Notes: a model not told the origin generated them from the sequence alone. A stretch of 64,000 bases of DNA from Vicia villosa (GCF_029867415.1 NC_081184.1:107493692-107557691); one strand, 5' to 3'. Counted from the stretch's first letter, positions 21,485-34,172 are shown. Translations and numbers: made by a program.

Positions 21485-23083
21485 ATCTCCCTCTTTTTGA
21501 TGATGACAAAAACATATATAAATGATATGAATTTGCGATCAGAAAGAGCAGACGGCAAAAGACAAATTACACAGCTATAGCATAAGCATATGAATATGTC
21601 TCCCCCTGAGATTAACAATCTCCCCCTGAGATAAATAATCTCTCCCTGAAATAAATACTCGAAGAACTTTAATAAAAGACTTCCCTGATTATTTCGGTAG
21701 AGACGATCACATAAGCTTCTGTCTTTAGAGAATTCATAGCTTCTGACTTCTGCTTCCATTGGACAGCTTCAGAACTAGAATTTCTTTAGATCCTTCTGAA
21801 CATTCACAGCTTCTGATTCCTGCTTCCATCTAGGACAGCTTCAGAACTTGAATTTCTTTGATCTTCTGAATATTCACAGCTTCTGATTTCTGCTTCCATC
21901 TAGGACAGCTTCAGAACTTGAATTTCTTTGATCTTCTGAACATTCACAGCTTCTGATTTCTGCTTCCATTTAGGACAGCTTCAGAACTTGAGTTTTCTGG
22001 ATCTTTAGAACATTCACAGCTTCTGATTTCTGCTTCCCTCGGATAGCTTCAGAGCTTTGAATTTCTACCAACATCACTTCATGCTAGATTTGTATCAGAA
22101 CATTGTTGAATGTACCAGAGCATCATCAGAGCATCTCTACATCCTGAAATGTTACAGAACAAAAACTAAACGACAAAAGTCAGCATGAACGAGTCATAAC
22201 ATAAAATGTATATTAGAACACATGATATGTATCAGAGCCATATAGGCTAAAATAATGTATCAGAGCAAATAGAATTTTGTTAAAGCAAATAGACAAATAT
22301 GGATCAAATTCTATTATCAGTGCTTCTGATTCATTCTTATTTCTTGCTTCTGATTTCTGAAGCTTGACAGCACTCAGCTTGCTTCAGTTTCCATGAGCTT
22401 ATTCTTTTTACAGAATAACACTTCTTATGGTTTTGCTTCTTGTGTTTGCTTTGAAGATTCTCTTCACTTCTTTATACCTGCAAAACACTTAAACCATATA
22501 GAACTTGCAGTTCTTGTTAGTAAATGTGTGGGAGCTTTACCCAGCAACTGATAGATTAATCAAATCATTTATCATTTATCTTCTCCCCCTTTTTGTCATA
22601 ACATCAAAAAGAATATTTCAAAAGATTCAGATGAATAAAACGACACATAAAATCACTGGAATGTAAAACAAAGAAATTTTTCATTGATAATCAAAAAGAA
22701 AGATTACAAAAAAAGAGGGAAAGAGAAGCGTTTGAAGAGTATTTAAAAGAAAACTGAAAGAGAGTAAATGATGAAAAGCATTTAATGTTACGTGACGTGA
22801 GGAGAGATAATAATGACAAAAGAGGTGACTAGCACAGTTACCTATGGTCGGCGTCCCTTCAACTGCACGCGCGCTTATCCATGAACAGTAACGACAGGTT
22901 TACCATCCCGAGATAAAACGTTACAGCTGTTTTGCTTTAAAAGAGGTTCTGAATCAACTTAGACAATGAAACGTTAGTAATAACCGAATCATAATTTCTA
23001 AAAGATTTCAATCAGAACTTCTGATTAGAAAATAATCCATTTTCATTTCAGAAGATACTCATACATAAGAACTTCTCATCTTC
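21485..23083 (-). other. Sirevirus 3' non-coding region with multiple polypurine tracts
   Basis: No env-like ORF is found here. On the minus strand, purine tracts of the CTCAGGGGGAGA type occur at 21598-21610 and 21617-21630, a weaker one at 21638-21650, a long AAAAAGGGGGAGAAG at 22581-22598, and the terminal tract CAAAAAGAGGGAGAT (21485-21499) beside the LTR. Confidence 0.8.
21731..22075 (-). repeat. 70-bp tandem array in Sirevirus 3' region
   Basis: Units containing ATTCACAGCTTCTGATT start at 21801, 21871, 21941 and 22011, an exact 70-bp period. A diverged unit precedes them from about 21731. Confidence 0.88.
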
Positions 23084-26020
23084 TCATTCTGGGCATAAAT
23101 CCATACTGATGTTCTTCAGAATGAATTTAAACCTATCTTCAGCCAGGGGTTTTGTAAAGATATCAGCCCATTGATGGTCTGTATCAACAAAGTTTAAATA
23201 TATAACACCCTTCTGAACATAGTCCCTTATGAAATGATGTTTAATCTCAATATGTTTAGCCTTTGAATGAAGAATAGGATTCTTAGATAAACATATAGCA
23301 GAAGTATTATCACAGAATATAGGAATGTTACTCTCATATATCTGATAATCTTCTAACTGACTCTTCATCCAGAGCATCTGTGTACTACAACCAGCAGCAG
23401 CGACATATTCTACTTCTGTTGTTGATAGAGCAATAGTTGCTTGCTTCTTGCTATACCAAGAGATCAAATGACTTCCAAGAAATTGGCAACTTCCTGAAGT
23501 ACTTTTTCTTTCAATTCTGTCTCCAGCATAGTCAGCATCGCAGAATCCTACTAAGTTGTATTCTTTAGATTTTCTGTAAACTAAGCCAACATTAGTAGTA
23601 CCTTTCAGATACCTTAGAATTCTCTTAACAGCAGTTAAATGAGATTCTCTAGGATCTGATTGGAATCTAGCACACAAACAAACACTGAACAAAATATCAG
23701 GTCTAGAAGCAGTCAAATATAGAAGAGATCCAATCATACCTCTGTATAACTTCTGATCTACCTTCTTACTTACCTCATCCTTACCTAGGATGCATGTTGG
23801 ATGCATAGGAGTTTTGGCTTCTTTGCAGTCTAGAAGATTAAACTTCTTCAGAAGTTCCTTCACATACTTGGTTTGGTGAACATACGTTCCTTCTGATGTT
23901 TGATTTATTTGTATTCCAAGGAAATACTTGAGTTCTCCCATCATGCTCATTTCAAACTCAGCCTGCATAGACTCAGCAAACTCCTTTCCAAGTGTAGCAT
24001 TAGATGTTCCAAAAATAATATCATCTACATATATTTGACAAATTAAAATATCCCTTTTAAAGGTTTTACAAAAGAGAGTAGTGTCCACTTTTCCTCTAGT
24101 GAAACCATTATCCAGAAGGAAAGAACTTAAGCGTTCATACCAAGCTCTGGGAGCTTGTTTCAATCCATATAACGATTTCTTTAATTTAAAAACATGATTA
24201 GGAGACATAGAGTCTTCAAAACCAGGAGGTTGATGGACATAAACTTCTTCATCTATATAACCATTTAAGAAGGCACTCTTAACATCCATCTGATAGAGAG
24301 TGATGTTATGTTGAGTGGCAAATGAAATTAATAGACGAATAGATTCTAACCTGGCCACTGGTGCAAAGGTTTCTGTATAGTCAATCCCTTCTTGCTGACT
24401 ATAACCCTGAGCCACCAGTCTGGCTTTGTTCCTTACCACTTCACCTTTCTCACTGAGCTTGTTTCTGAAGACCCATTTTGTACCGATTATATTGAATCCA
24501 TCTGGTCTAGGAACAAGATCCCAAACATCATTCCTTGTAAACTGATTCAGTTCTTCTTGCATAGCAATTATCCAGTCTGGATCTTCTAGAGCATGATCAA
24601 CAGAAGTTGGCTCGATCAAAGATACAAGACCTAATTGACAGTCTGCATTGTTCTTAAGGAATGCTCTTGTTCTGATTGGATCATCCTTCTTTCCAAGAAT
24701 GACATCTTCTGAATGATCAGAGGTGAGTCTGGGTGATCTTCTGACAGGTGGTTCTTCAGAAATGCTTAGATTCTCCAGAGAAGCTGATACTTGATCTTCA
24801 GATTCTTTGCTTCTGAGAAGCTCTGCTTCTGATGCGTTGCTTCTTGGCTCAACAACTTCTGATATGTCAATATCACAATCTGCAAAATTATCAAACTGCT
24901 TTGGTTTTTCAGAACCAAGCTTATCATCAAATCTGATATTGATTGATTCTTCTACAGTCAATGTTTCAGTATTGTATACTCTGTAGCCTTTTGAGCGTTC
25001 AGAATATCCAAGAAGAAAACACTTTTGTGCTTTGGAATCAAACTTACCAAGATGATCTTTAGTGTTCAGAATAAAGCATACACATCCAAAAGGATGGAAA
25101 TATGAAATGTTAGACTTTCTATTCTTCCACAGTTCATAAGGAGTCTTATTTAGAATAGGTCTGATAGAGATTCTATTCTGAATATAGCATGCAATGTTTA
25201 TTGCTTCTGCCCAGAAATGCTTAGCCATATTGGTTTCATTGATCATGGTTCTGGCCATTTCTTGCAGAGTCCTATTCTTTCGTTCTACAACTCCATTTTG
25301 CTGTGGAGTTCTAGGACAAGAGAAATCATGGGCAATACCATTTTCTTTGAAGAATTCTTCAAAGGATCTGTTCTCAAATTCACCACCATGATCACTTCTA
25401 ACCTTTATGATTTTACACTCTTTTTCAGATTGAATCTGAATGCAGAAATCAAAGAACACTGAATGAGACTCATCCTTGTGTTTCAAGAATTTTACCCATG
25501 TCCAGCGGCTATAATCATCTACGATGACTAATCCATATTTCTTCCCTCTGACAGATGCTGTTTTGACTGGGCCAAACAGATCAATGTGCAAGAGTTCTAA
25601 TGGCCTTGAGGTAGAAACAACATTCTTGGATTTGAATGCAGGTTTGGAGAACTTGCCCTTCTGACATGCTTCACAAAGAGCATCTGATTTGAAATTCAGA
25701 TTAGGGAGTCCTCTGACAAGATTCGGTTTGTTAATCTGAGAAATCTTTCTCAAACTAGCATGACCTAATCTTCTGTGCCAGACCCACTGCTCTTCAGAAA
25801 CAGACATAAGACAAGTCACCTTCTGACTCATAAGATCTTGCAGATCTGTCTTATAAATGTTGTTCTTCCTCTTGCCTGTAAATAGGATTGAGCCATCCTT
25901 CTGATTTACAGCCTTGCAAGACTCTTGATTAAAGATTATATCATAACCATTGTCACTCAATTGACTGATAGATAAGAGGTTATGTGTTAATCCTTTTACA
26001 AGAAGTACATTAGAAATGGT
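23084..26020 (-). pseudogene. Sirevirus pol: integrase, reverse transcriptase, RNase H
   Basis: Open for 978 codons from just after an in-frame TAG (26021-26023) to the stop at 23084. It has no ATG of its own, so it would depend on readthrough. In order come the protease tail and gag-pre-integrase (WHRRLGHASLRKI), integrase core (LHIDLFGPV, VDDYSRWTWV, SDHGGEFEN, NGVVERKNRT), RVT_2 reverse transcriptase (ARLVAQGYSQ, YQMDVKSAFLNG, QIYVDDIIFG), and Copia RNase H (ADYAGDRIERKSTSG, ADIFTKPL). All catalytic signatures I looked for are present, so this module could still act if expressed. Only the break upstream marks it as a pseudogene. Confidence 0.9.
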
Positions 26021-26218
26021 CTAAGAGTTACCAGACTTTATAGTTCCAGAGCCAATTATCTTGCCCTTCTGATCTCCTCCAAACTTGACTTCTCCTCCAG
26101 ACTTAAGCACCAGGTCTTGGAACATAGACCTTCTTTCTGTCATGTGTCGTGAGCATCCAGAGTCCAGGTACCACGACATGTTGTGCTTTGTCCTTTTTGC
26201 AGTCAAGGATATCTGCAA
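26021..26218 (-). pseudogene. Sirevirus protease segment, frame-shifted from gag
   Basis: Contains the aspartic protease signature WYLDSGCSRHMTE. This frame is +1 relative to gag (offset 1792 nt from the gag ATG) and overlaps the last 116 bp of the gag ORF. It ends at TAG (26021-26023), then the same frame continues into pol. Either a 1-nt insertion or a programmed shift separates gag from protease. The TAG is most simply a nonsense mutation. Confidence 0.85.
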
Positions 26219-28010
26219 TAGGAATAATCTTATCCTTAGGTACCCACATCTTTTTGGGTCCTTTCTTGTTAGATTTTCTCAAGTTCTGATTGAACTTGGG
26301 TTTAACATTGTAAGCAATAGGAGGAACAGCATGATAATTTTTAATGTGAGTTTCATGATATTTCCTAGATTGTGTCACATGCTTTTTGGTGTGTGTTATG
26401 TGAAAACTTTGAGCATGTGAAGTGTGCCTAATATCATGGGAGTGGCCATACTTGAACTGATCATACAATGGCTTGTATGTGAATTTCATTTCATCAATAG
26501 GTTCAAGTTTGTATGGGGTTTCACCCTCAAAACCAATGCCGACTCTTTTGTTTCCAGACACAGCATATATCATAGAAGCTAGCTGACTTCTGCCAATACT
26601 TCTAGATAAGAACTTCCTGAAACTTAAATCATATTCTTTCAGAATATGGTTTAGACTAGGAGTGGATTTTTCTGAATCAGAAGGAGATCCAACATTATTG
26701 GATAATTTTAAAAGTTTTTCTTTTAATTCAGAATTCTCCAACTCAAGCTTCTTTGTTTCAGATTCAAATAGCTTTTTCAGCTTTTTGTATTTGAGACTGA
26801 TCTGAGACTTGAGTTCCAGAAGTTCAGTTAGACCGGAAACTAACTCATCTCTAGTAAGTTCAGAAAATACCTCTTCAGAATCTGATTCTGATCCGTCATC
26901 TTCTGTCGCCATCAGCGCACAGTTAGCCTGCTCATCTTCAGAGTCTGAATCATCTTCTGACTCATCCCAGGTTGCCATAAGACCTTTCTTCTTATGAAAC
27001 TTCTTCTTGGGATTTTCCTTCTGAAGATTTGGACATTCATTCTTGAAGTGTCCAGGCTCATTGCATTCATAGCACATGACCTTCTTCTTGTCAAATCTTC
27101 TGTCATCAGAAGATTCTCCACGTTCAAATTTCTTTGAACTTCTGACGCCTCTGAACTTCCATTGCTTGTTCTTCCAGAGTTGATTTAGCCTTCTGGAGAT
27201 CAAGGACAGTTCATCTTCTTCTTCAGATTCTGATTCTTCAGGATCTTCTTCTCTAGCCTGAAAAGCGTTAGTGCATTTCTTGATATTAGATTTTAATGCA
27301 ATAGACTTACCTTTCTTTTGAGGCTCATTTGCGTCCAGCTCTATTTCATGACTTCTCAAGGCACTGATAAGCTCTTCCAGAGAAACTTCATTCAGATTCT
27401 TTGCAATCTTGAATGCAGTCACCATAGGACCCCATCTTCTGGGTAAGCTTCTGATGATCTTCTTTACATGATCAGCCTTGGTGTATCCCTTGTCAAGAAC
27501 TCTCAATCCAGCAGTAAGAGTTTGAAATCTTGAAAACATCTTTTCAATGTCTTCATCATCCTCCATCTTGAAGGCTTCATACTTCTGGATTAAAGCAAGA
27601 GCTTTAGTCTCCTTGACTTGAGCATTTCCTTCATGAGTCATTTTCAAGGACTCATATATGTCATAGGCTGTTTCCCTGTTAGATATCTTCTCATACTCAG
27701 AATGAGAGATAGCATTCAGCAAAACAGTTCTGTATTTATGATGATTCCTGAAAAGCTTTTTCTGATCATCATTCATTTCTTGCCTTGTCAGCTTTACGCC
27801 ACTGGCATTTACTGGATGTTTGTAACCATCCATCAGAAGATCCCATAGATCACCATCTAGACCAAGAAAGTAACTTTCCAGTTTATCTTTCCAGTATTCA
27901 AAGTTTTCACCATCAAATACCGGCGGTCTAGTATAACCATTGTTACCGTTGTGTTGCTCAGCAGAGCCAGATGTAGATACAGGTGTAGACTTTTCACTTT
28001 CATCAACCAT
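26103..28010 (-). CDS. Sirevirus gag
   Basis: A 635-residue ORF from an ATG about 85 bp after the 5' LTR. N-terminal signature PPVFDGENFEYWKDKLESY, a UBN2-type gag core to about residue 235, then a CCHC zinc knuckle CYECNEPGHFKNEC near residues 313-326. Acidic Ser/Glu/Asp stretches and a coiled-coil-like region (LELKSQISLKYKKLKKLF) follow, then a His-rich stretch. Gag forms the cytoplasmic particle that packages element RNA. The last 35 or so residues are an out-of-frame reading of the protease, so the natural C-terminus is lost or depends on frame-shifting. Confidence 0.9.
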   Translation of the reverse strand: MVDESEKSTPVSTSGSAEQHNGNNGYTRPPVFDGENFEYWKDKLESYFLGLDGDLWDLLMDGYKHPVNASGVKLTRQEMNDDQKKLFRNHHKYRTVLLNAISHSEYEKISNRETAYDIYESLKMTHEGNAQVKETKALALIQKYEAFKMEDDEDIEKMFSRFQTLTAGLRVLDKGYTKADHVKKIIRSLPRRWGPMVTAFKIAKNLNEVSLEELISALRSHEIELDANEPQKKGKSIALKSNIKKCTNAFQAREEDPEESESEEEDELSLISRRLNQLWKNKQWKFRGVRSSKKFERGESSDDRRFDKKKVMCYECNEPGHFKNECPNLQKENPKKKFHKKKGLMATWDESEDDSDSEDEQANCALMATEDDGSESDSEEVFSELTRDELVSGLTELLELKSQISLKYKKLKKLFESETKKLELENSELKEKLLKLSNNVGSPSDSEKSTPSLNHILKEYDLSFRKFLSRSIGRSQLASMIYAVSGNKRVGIGFEGETPYKLEPIDEMKFTYKPLYDQFKYGHSHDIRHTSHAQSFHITHTKKHVTQSRKYHETHIKNYHAVPPIAYNVKPKFNQNLRKSNKKGPKKMWVPKDKIIPIADILDCKKDKAQHVVVPGLWMLTTHDRKKVYVPRPGA

Positions 28011-28075
28011 CTTTTACTGAAGCGTTTTTCTCTTCCTGAATCTTTTCTAAACACGGTTAAGTGCTTGCACCTTAG

Positions 28076-28093
28076 AACCAGGCTCTGATACCA
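28076..28093 (-). promoter_or_regulatory. Primer-binding site (initiator tRNA-Met type)
   Basis: The minus strand reads TGGTATCAGAGCCTGGTT two bases after the 5' LTR, the usual plant Copia primer site. Confidence 0.93.
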
Positions 28094-28095
28094 AT

Positions 28096-29304
28096 TGAAG
28101 GATAGAAAAACACTTAGAAAGGGGGGGGTTTGAATAAGTGTAGCTTTAAAAACTTGACAGATAAAAATAAATTGCACAGTTATTTTTATCCTGGTTCGTT
28201 GTTAACTAAACTACTCCAGTCCACCCCCGCAGAGATGATTTACCTCAACTGAGGATTTAATCCACTAATCGCACGGATTACAATGGTTCTCCACTTAGTC
28301 AGCAACTAAGTCTTCCAGAGTCTTCTGATCACACACTGATCACTCCAGGAACAACTGCTTAGATACCCTCTAAGACTTTTCTAGAGTATACTGATCCACA
28401 CGATCACTCTAGTTACAACCTGCTTAGATAACCTCTAAGACTTCCTAGAGTATTCTGATCCACACGATCACTCTAGTTCCTTACAACTTAATGTAATCAA
28501 TTCTAAGAGTATTACAATTGCTTCTTAAAAGCTATAATCACAAACTGTGATATTTCTCTTAACGTTTAAGCTTAATCTCACTAATATATTACAACAGCAA
28601 TGTAGTGAGCTTTGATGAAGATGAAGATTCCGAGCTTTGAGTAGAACAGAGTTTCAGCAAGTTAATGTAAGTTGTTTTGGTGCAGAATCGTTAACCTTGC
28701 TTCACATCAGAACTTCATATTTATAAGCGTTGGAGAAGATGACCGTTGAGTGCATTTAATGCTTTGCGTGTTCCGTACAGCATCGCATTTAATGTTATAC
28801 GCTTTTGTCAACTACCTCGAGCCTTGTTCACGCTGTGTCTACTGACGTAGCCTTTAGTAGCTTTTAACGTTCCTTTTGTCAGTCAGCGTAGCTTGCCACT
28901 TGTACTTCCTTCTGATCTGATGTTTGAGAATACAACGTTTGAATATCATCAGAGTCAAACAGCTTGGTGCAAAGCATCTTCTGATCTTCTGACCTTGAAG
29001 TGCTTCTGAGCGTGATACCATCAGAACTTCAGTGCTTCTGTTCTCTTGTTCTTCTGATGCTTCCATAGACCCATGTTCTGATTCTGCTTCGACCATCTTC
29101 TGATGTCTTGCCAGACCATGTTCTGATGTTGCATGCTGAACCCTTTGAGACAAAGCTTATGAGCGCTGAATTATGCATACTCTTTATATATTTCCTGAAA
29201 AGGAAATTGCATTGGATTAGAGTACCATATAATCTTAAGCAAAATTCATATTATTGTTATCATCAAAACTAAGATAATTGATCAGAACAAATCTTGTTCT
29301 AACA
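28096..29304 (-). repeat. 5' LTR of minus-strand Sirevirus (1209 bp)
   Basis: Same termini as the 3' copy. A TATA-box candidate TATAAATA reads on the minus strand at 28725-28718. Its promoter-distal part, 28808-29304, is included in the 3.8-kb tandem duplication. The private base at 29159 (A, versus C in both other LTR copies) arose after the duplication. Confidence 0.95.
28718..28725 (-). promoter_or_regulatory. TATA-box candidate in Sirevirus 5' LTR
   Basis: TATAAATA on the minus strand in CGCTTATAAATATGAAG context; the LTR would drive gag transcription leftward. Confidence 0.5.
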
Positions 29305-30206
29305 CTAAGTTCATTGAACTTATGGAAGTGGTGGATTTGCCTCTGATTGGAAACAGATTTACTTGGATTAACTCAAATGGGAAAGCACGTAGTAGAATCG
29401 ATAGATTTCTATTAACAGAAGGAATTGCAAACCAATGGAAAGCAGTAGCGCAGATAACTGGTAAGAGGGACATATCAGACCATCGGCCAATCTGGATTAA
29501 GACAAGCAACTCAAACTGGGGGCCCAAACCTTTTAAAGTGTTCAATTGTTGGTGGGAACACGAAAACTTCTTAAAATTTGTGGAGGAGGAATGGAATAGC
29601 TGCACGATTTCTGGAACCAGGGCATATATACTCAAAGAAAAACTTAAATACCTGAAAGGAAGATTAAGGTGGTGGAATTCTAATGTGTTCGGCCATGTGG
29701 ACTTGAAAATTGAACAAGAGGTGGAGGAGCTTGATGGGATCGAAGACGACTGTTTGGTAATAACGAATCAGCTGAGCAACGAGAGTTGGGAGAAAAGAAA
29801 GCAAGTGCAAGAGAATATTTGGAGAAACATCAACCTCAAGGAGAGTATGCTCAAACAAAAATCTAAGTTGAAATGGATAAAAGAAGGGGACTGTAATTCA
29901 AGATATTTCCACTCGGGTTTCAAAAACAGAATGAGGAACAATTCCGTGGTTGCCTTAAAAACTGAACATGGCTACATTGAGGAGGTTGGGGCGGTAAAAA
30001 GGGAAGCGAAGAGACATTTTGAGGAGAGATTTACTAAAACTACTAGACCGAGACCGAAGTTGGCAGGGGTAGAATTCAACAAACTGACTGAAGGGGAAAG
30101 GTTGGCTCTAGAGGAGGCGTTTTCAAAGGAAGAGATTTATGATGTTATTGCCAACTGTGATAACCTTAAAAGCCCTGGGCCAGACGGCTTTAACCTGGGT
30201 TTCATC
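29305..30206 (+). pseudogene. LINE ORF2, middle segment, copy A
   Basis: Continuation of ORF2 from the Sirevirus junction to the Ogre insertion. It contains the endonuclease C-terminal half (GNRFTWIN, RIDRFLLT, SDHRPIWI, where SDH carries the catalytic His), a linker, and the start of the reverse transcriptase fingers (SPGPDGFNLGF). The frame is broken at 30206 by element B, after which element sequence extends the frame for about 50 codons before a stop. Confidence 0.92.
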
Positions 30207-33200
30207 TGTCATACCCCAAAATTTGCCCATACTCTTCTCCTGCACAAGACCGAATCAAAACACAATGCTCCTAAAACACACTCCCCTATACAAGGCTCTG
30301 AACTAGGGTTTAGGTCAGTCAAAAGGAAATCATTGAATCAATGGCTCGAGGTGGCTCCATAGGGTCACCAACATCCCAAAGAATCTCTATGCAAAGTTTC
30401 AAGTCAAACAGAGCAAATTGGGTCCCTCAAATCCTGATTAGGTCAACAGTCAACCCTCAAGGGCAAAACAGTCATTTCAAGTCAAAATACAGTCAAAACT
30501 CAAGATATTTGGTCAACAACATCCTCATAACCCTAAAACCGTCATTTGATCAAGGGTTGATCATGATGATGCAAGGAAAGATCAGAAAAGTCAAAAGGCA
30601 AAAGTTACTATTTTGGGCATGAACTGAAAAAGTCAACCAAACGTTGAAAATTCGCCAAATATTCATACTTCATCAGAAAAATTCCCACCAAAGCTCATTT
30701 TGAAGGGAATTCACTCCTCTATCCAATGGTCCAAGAATCAAAGCTCACAGGTCAAGGGTTTAAGAATTATGGCCTCATACATTATAGGTCCTTCTCAAAA
30801 GTCAACAAAAAGACACTTTCTTCAAAAGGTCATAAAATGAGAATGAAAAATGATTTTGACATGGAACCAAAGACATTGGTTAGAGGACTCTCTAAGGTTT
30901 CCAAAAAGTCCAAGAACACCTCCATACCTCAAAAATTGAGGGAGATACACCTTGTCAAAGATAGGTAATTTTGGAGGGAAAAATGTGAAGGAATTTGAAA
31001 GTTTTTGCTAATGGGCCTATACTTTTAGGATCCAAACTTGTTCCTTATGCTATCAAGGGCCCATAAATCATTTTCCACGAATTTATGTGATTTTAATTAA
31101 TTTTATAAGAATTTTATTCACTTAAAATTCAATGAAATTAAGGAAAATTTGAAAGATTTGGAAGGAAATTTGTTTTAAATCAAATCCAATCTACATTTAC
31201 TCCAAAATTCAATCAAATTTCGTGCATTATATGATTGGAACAAGAGTGACTCAACTAAGGCAGAAATAGAAAGATTTCATGGCATATTTCCAATCAAATT
31301 TTCCAATATGCAAATCAATGATTCAAGGAAGATTTGATTAATTTCTCTTGCCCTAAACCTTCACATATATATATACAAGCTATTCAGACCCTAAGGGAAC
31401 AAGGTTTTGCAGCACAAGATACCCAATCCCGAGTTCAAAATTCATCAAGAATCTCAAGAACGAATTTGCAACACAGGCCAATTCAAGGCGTTCTAACTAT
31501 TCTAAAAGGTTCCTCTAGGATCATTGAAGGATTCTCCATCGTTCTCCAAGATCGCAGCCCTCGGAATCGTTGCCAGAAGCTCACGGTTTGCCGTTATTTT
31601 ATTAAACTCAATTACATCATTCTATGCATTTTAATTGAATTCTGAATGCATATTCATGTTTATCGTGATGTTCTGATTGATCCTGGATGTTTAATTGCAT
31701 TGTTATGAACGATTGCCTCGGTTTGCCGTATTAGGGTTCTTAGCTTTTTGAATTAGGGCTTTTTGATTGAAGCAAAATTAGTGAAAATTAATGATATATT
31801 TGGGATCAGGGGACTTGGACGATCCTAATAGGTAGGTCGCGAAACATTTTTTTGTTGTTTTGGTGGTATTCGTAAATGACAGGTATGGAAGGTGGAGCTT
31901 TTACAACGCATCTGCAAATAAGCGCTGTAAAAAACGCGTTTTCAGAAATCCCAGGGATGAAGACGATGACGCGTCGCTCGCTCGTTGGACCATTCGCGCG
32001 CGCGTTTTGAGTTTTGAATGAAGCAGATCCCGTGCTTCTTGGCTTACGTACGCGTGATACACCCTCATCCATCAGCCATCAGATCATGCTTCCTCCAGAT
32101 CCAACGCTCCAGGCAACGCAGGTGCACCATGAACCCACGCGCATGAGCAGCACTGGATCACAAACGATAAGTTCCAATTTTTTTCTTTTTAATTGCATAA
32201 CAATTGTTTTTTTTTTATTTTTTAATCATATAATTTGTTTTTATATATGCATATATATATCATTTTCGATATTTTCTTTTTCTAATTGATAATAAACTAT
32301 TTATTTTCTTTTATTCTAAACTTCTTTTATACATATATATATTATAATATTTATTTATTTATTATATTTATATATTCTTTTAATTACACATTCATTTAAT
32401 ACTTATTATTTTTATTTAATTCATATTTAAGTTTTTAAAGTCATAATTATTCCATTTAAATTTCAAAAATTTCGTAGATACAATTTTGCGCTCGATTTAA
32501 TTTTCTGAACCTGATTTAATTAATTAGGTCGCGAGACCAATAATTAATTAAATCAATTCATCATTATACTCGATTTGAATCTCAACCAGGATTGATAATA
32601 CACTGATTGGTTTTCTTTTCTGTGTTTCATCAGGGTTAGCAACAGGATTCTCCCGAAGGCGCGCCTTCAACAAACCTCAAAGATAAGTGTTCTATTCTGT
32701 TTAATTTTAATTATACTTAAATTAATTTACTTTTAGGGTTTGCTTTGCCTTCACCTATTTTCTGCCTTGTTTCAGGGTCAATCCTAAAGGCGCCTAACAA
32801 CCATATCAGATCAAATTCGAATCAAAGCTAAGTATTCCCTATTTATTCATTATTAGTTTATTTCTCTTTCATTTTATTTACGTTAACCCTGATTATCTTC
32901 GAATTAATAATACACTCACGCCTTGTTCCTTGTCTGTTCTAATGATCAGAGTCAATGTTTCTGATAAACCCTTGCCCTCAACCCTGTCAGGCAAACACCA
33001 AAGCTAAGTACACTCTCTCTGTTTTACCTTTATTTCATTATTTTATTTTTCTTAATTAATGAAGTCTGCCCTCGAACCGATTATGCACTCACCTTCAATT
33101 TTCTGTTTCTTCTTTTTTGTCAGGTTTATCAATTGTCAAAGCTACGTTACTGGTAACCCTGTCTTAATATTTTCTCTGTTTTATTATTACTTGTGTCAAC

Positions 33201-34150
33201 CCCGATAAGGGATCCGCTGGTTACAATTCCCCTCTCCTCCGCTGGTTTCATTTTCCCCTTCCCTTTATTGCTTTATATACTGCGTGGTTAGTAATTTAGG
33301 GAGTGCAAATCGTTAATTGAATTAGAATAACTAATTAAAAGATAAATATCTGAATTGAATCACGTGATTGGTGCACACACGCACGCTTTTTGGGTAACCC
33401 TCTCTGTTGCCTGTTGCCTTGTTGCCTGTTGCCTTGTTGCCTTTTGCCTTTGTGTTTTTTGCAGAATAAGCCACGCCTCTCGAATTCGAGGATACCTCAG
33501 CCATGTTGCCTCGATAAAAAGGTCACGACCCTAATGATGCTGCCTTCGATACACAAATGACCTCGACCCTCGGATGTTGCATACGGAAAAAGGCTGAGGT
33601 ATCTTCTGGTTGCCTACGAAAAGGCTTATTCTGATCCTTACCTTAGACTACCTGCCCTCCTATGGCATGGGACAGTCTTATGGCAAAGGATGCTTCGATG
33701 ACCCTTCAACCTCCAAACGAAAGGCTTCCTGCCCTCTTATGGCAAGGATAGACCCTTTCATTCTGAAAGGCAAAAAGAGACCTATCATCTGAGTTTAAGG
33801 TAATTGCCCCTAATTGCCTTGCAATGCTCAAACCTTTTTATTATATTCTTTTTCATAATTTTTCAAAAGGGCAACGCTTATTCACAAGCTAAAGTCCCTA
33901 TCTTTTTCATCTACTTTTTCTGAAACGAGCAAGCAAAGCAATTAAGAGCCCATGGAAAACCATGGATGCAAAGGGTGCCTTACACCTTCCCTTTGCATAA
34001 ATTACCCCCCGAACTTAGATTTCTTTAAAAAGGTTTTTTTTCTGTTTCTTTTTGCCTTTCTGATTTAGTTTGGATAAAATAAAAGTCGGTGGCGACTCTT
34101 GCTTAACCGCGACATTTCGATCGATTAAAAAGTCAGTTCACCGTATTACA
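30207..34150 (+). repeat. 5' LTR of element B (3944 bp)
   Basis: Begins TGTCATACCCC and ends ACCGTATTACA. A TATA candidate TATATATATA lies at 31365-31375. Contains a GC-rich patch with CGCGCGCG (31997-32004), GTTGCCTT short repeats (33403-33450), the conserved hairpin (33966-33998) and TGGCGACTCT (34090-34099). Short ORFs inside occur identically in both LTRs and show no recognisable domain. Confidence 0.97.
33966..33998 (+). other. Conserved LTR hairpin (5' LTR copy)
   Basis: Perfect 10-bp stem ATGCAAAGGG/CCCTTTGCAT with a 13-nt loop; the 3' LTR copy is at 44278-44310. Confidence 0.8.
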
Positions 34151-34154
34151 GAAC

Positions 34155-34172
34155 TGGCGACTCTGCTGGGGA
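34155..34172 (+). promoter_or_regulatory. Primer-binding site of element B
   Basis: TGGCGACTCTGCTGGGGA lies four bases after the 5' LTR. It starts with TGG as expected for pairing with a tRNA CCA end. Ogre elements are reported to use tRNA-Arg; I could not match the tRNA here. Confidence 0.8.

Larger units (their letters stand above)
20277..29304 (-). mobile_element. Sirevirus-type Copia element, minus strand
   Basis: A 9028-bp element with LTRs of 1208 bp (20277-21484, 3') and 1209 bp (28096-29304, 5') differing at about five sites, and a CTAAG target duplication. Minus-strand order is primer site, gag (28010-26103), protease (26218-26021), integrase-RT-RNase H (26020-23084), then a 1.6-kb non-coding region with a 70-bp array and multiple polypurine tracts. 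The long gag, polypurine tracts and LTR termini fit a SIRE1/Maximus-type Sirevirus. A frame change at gag/protease and a TAG after protease make this copy probably inactive. It interrupts LINE ORF2. Confidence 0.95.
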
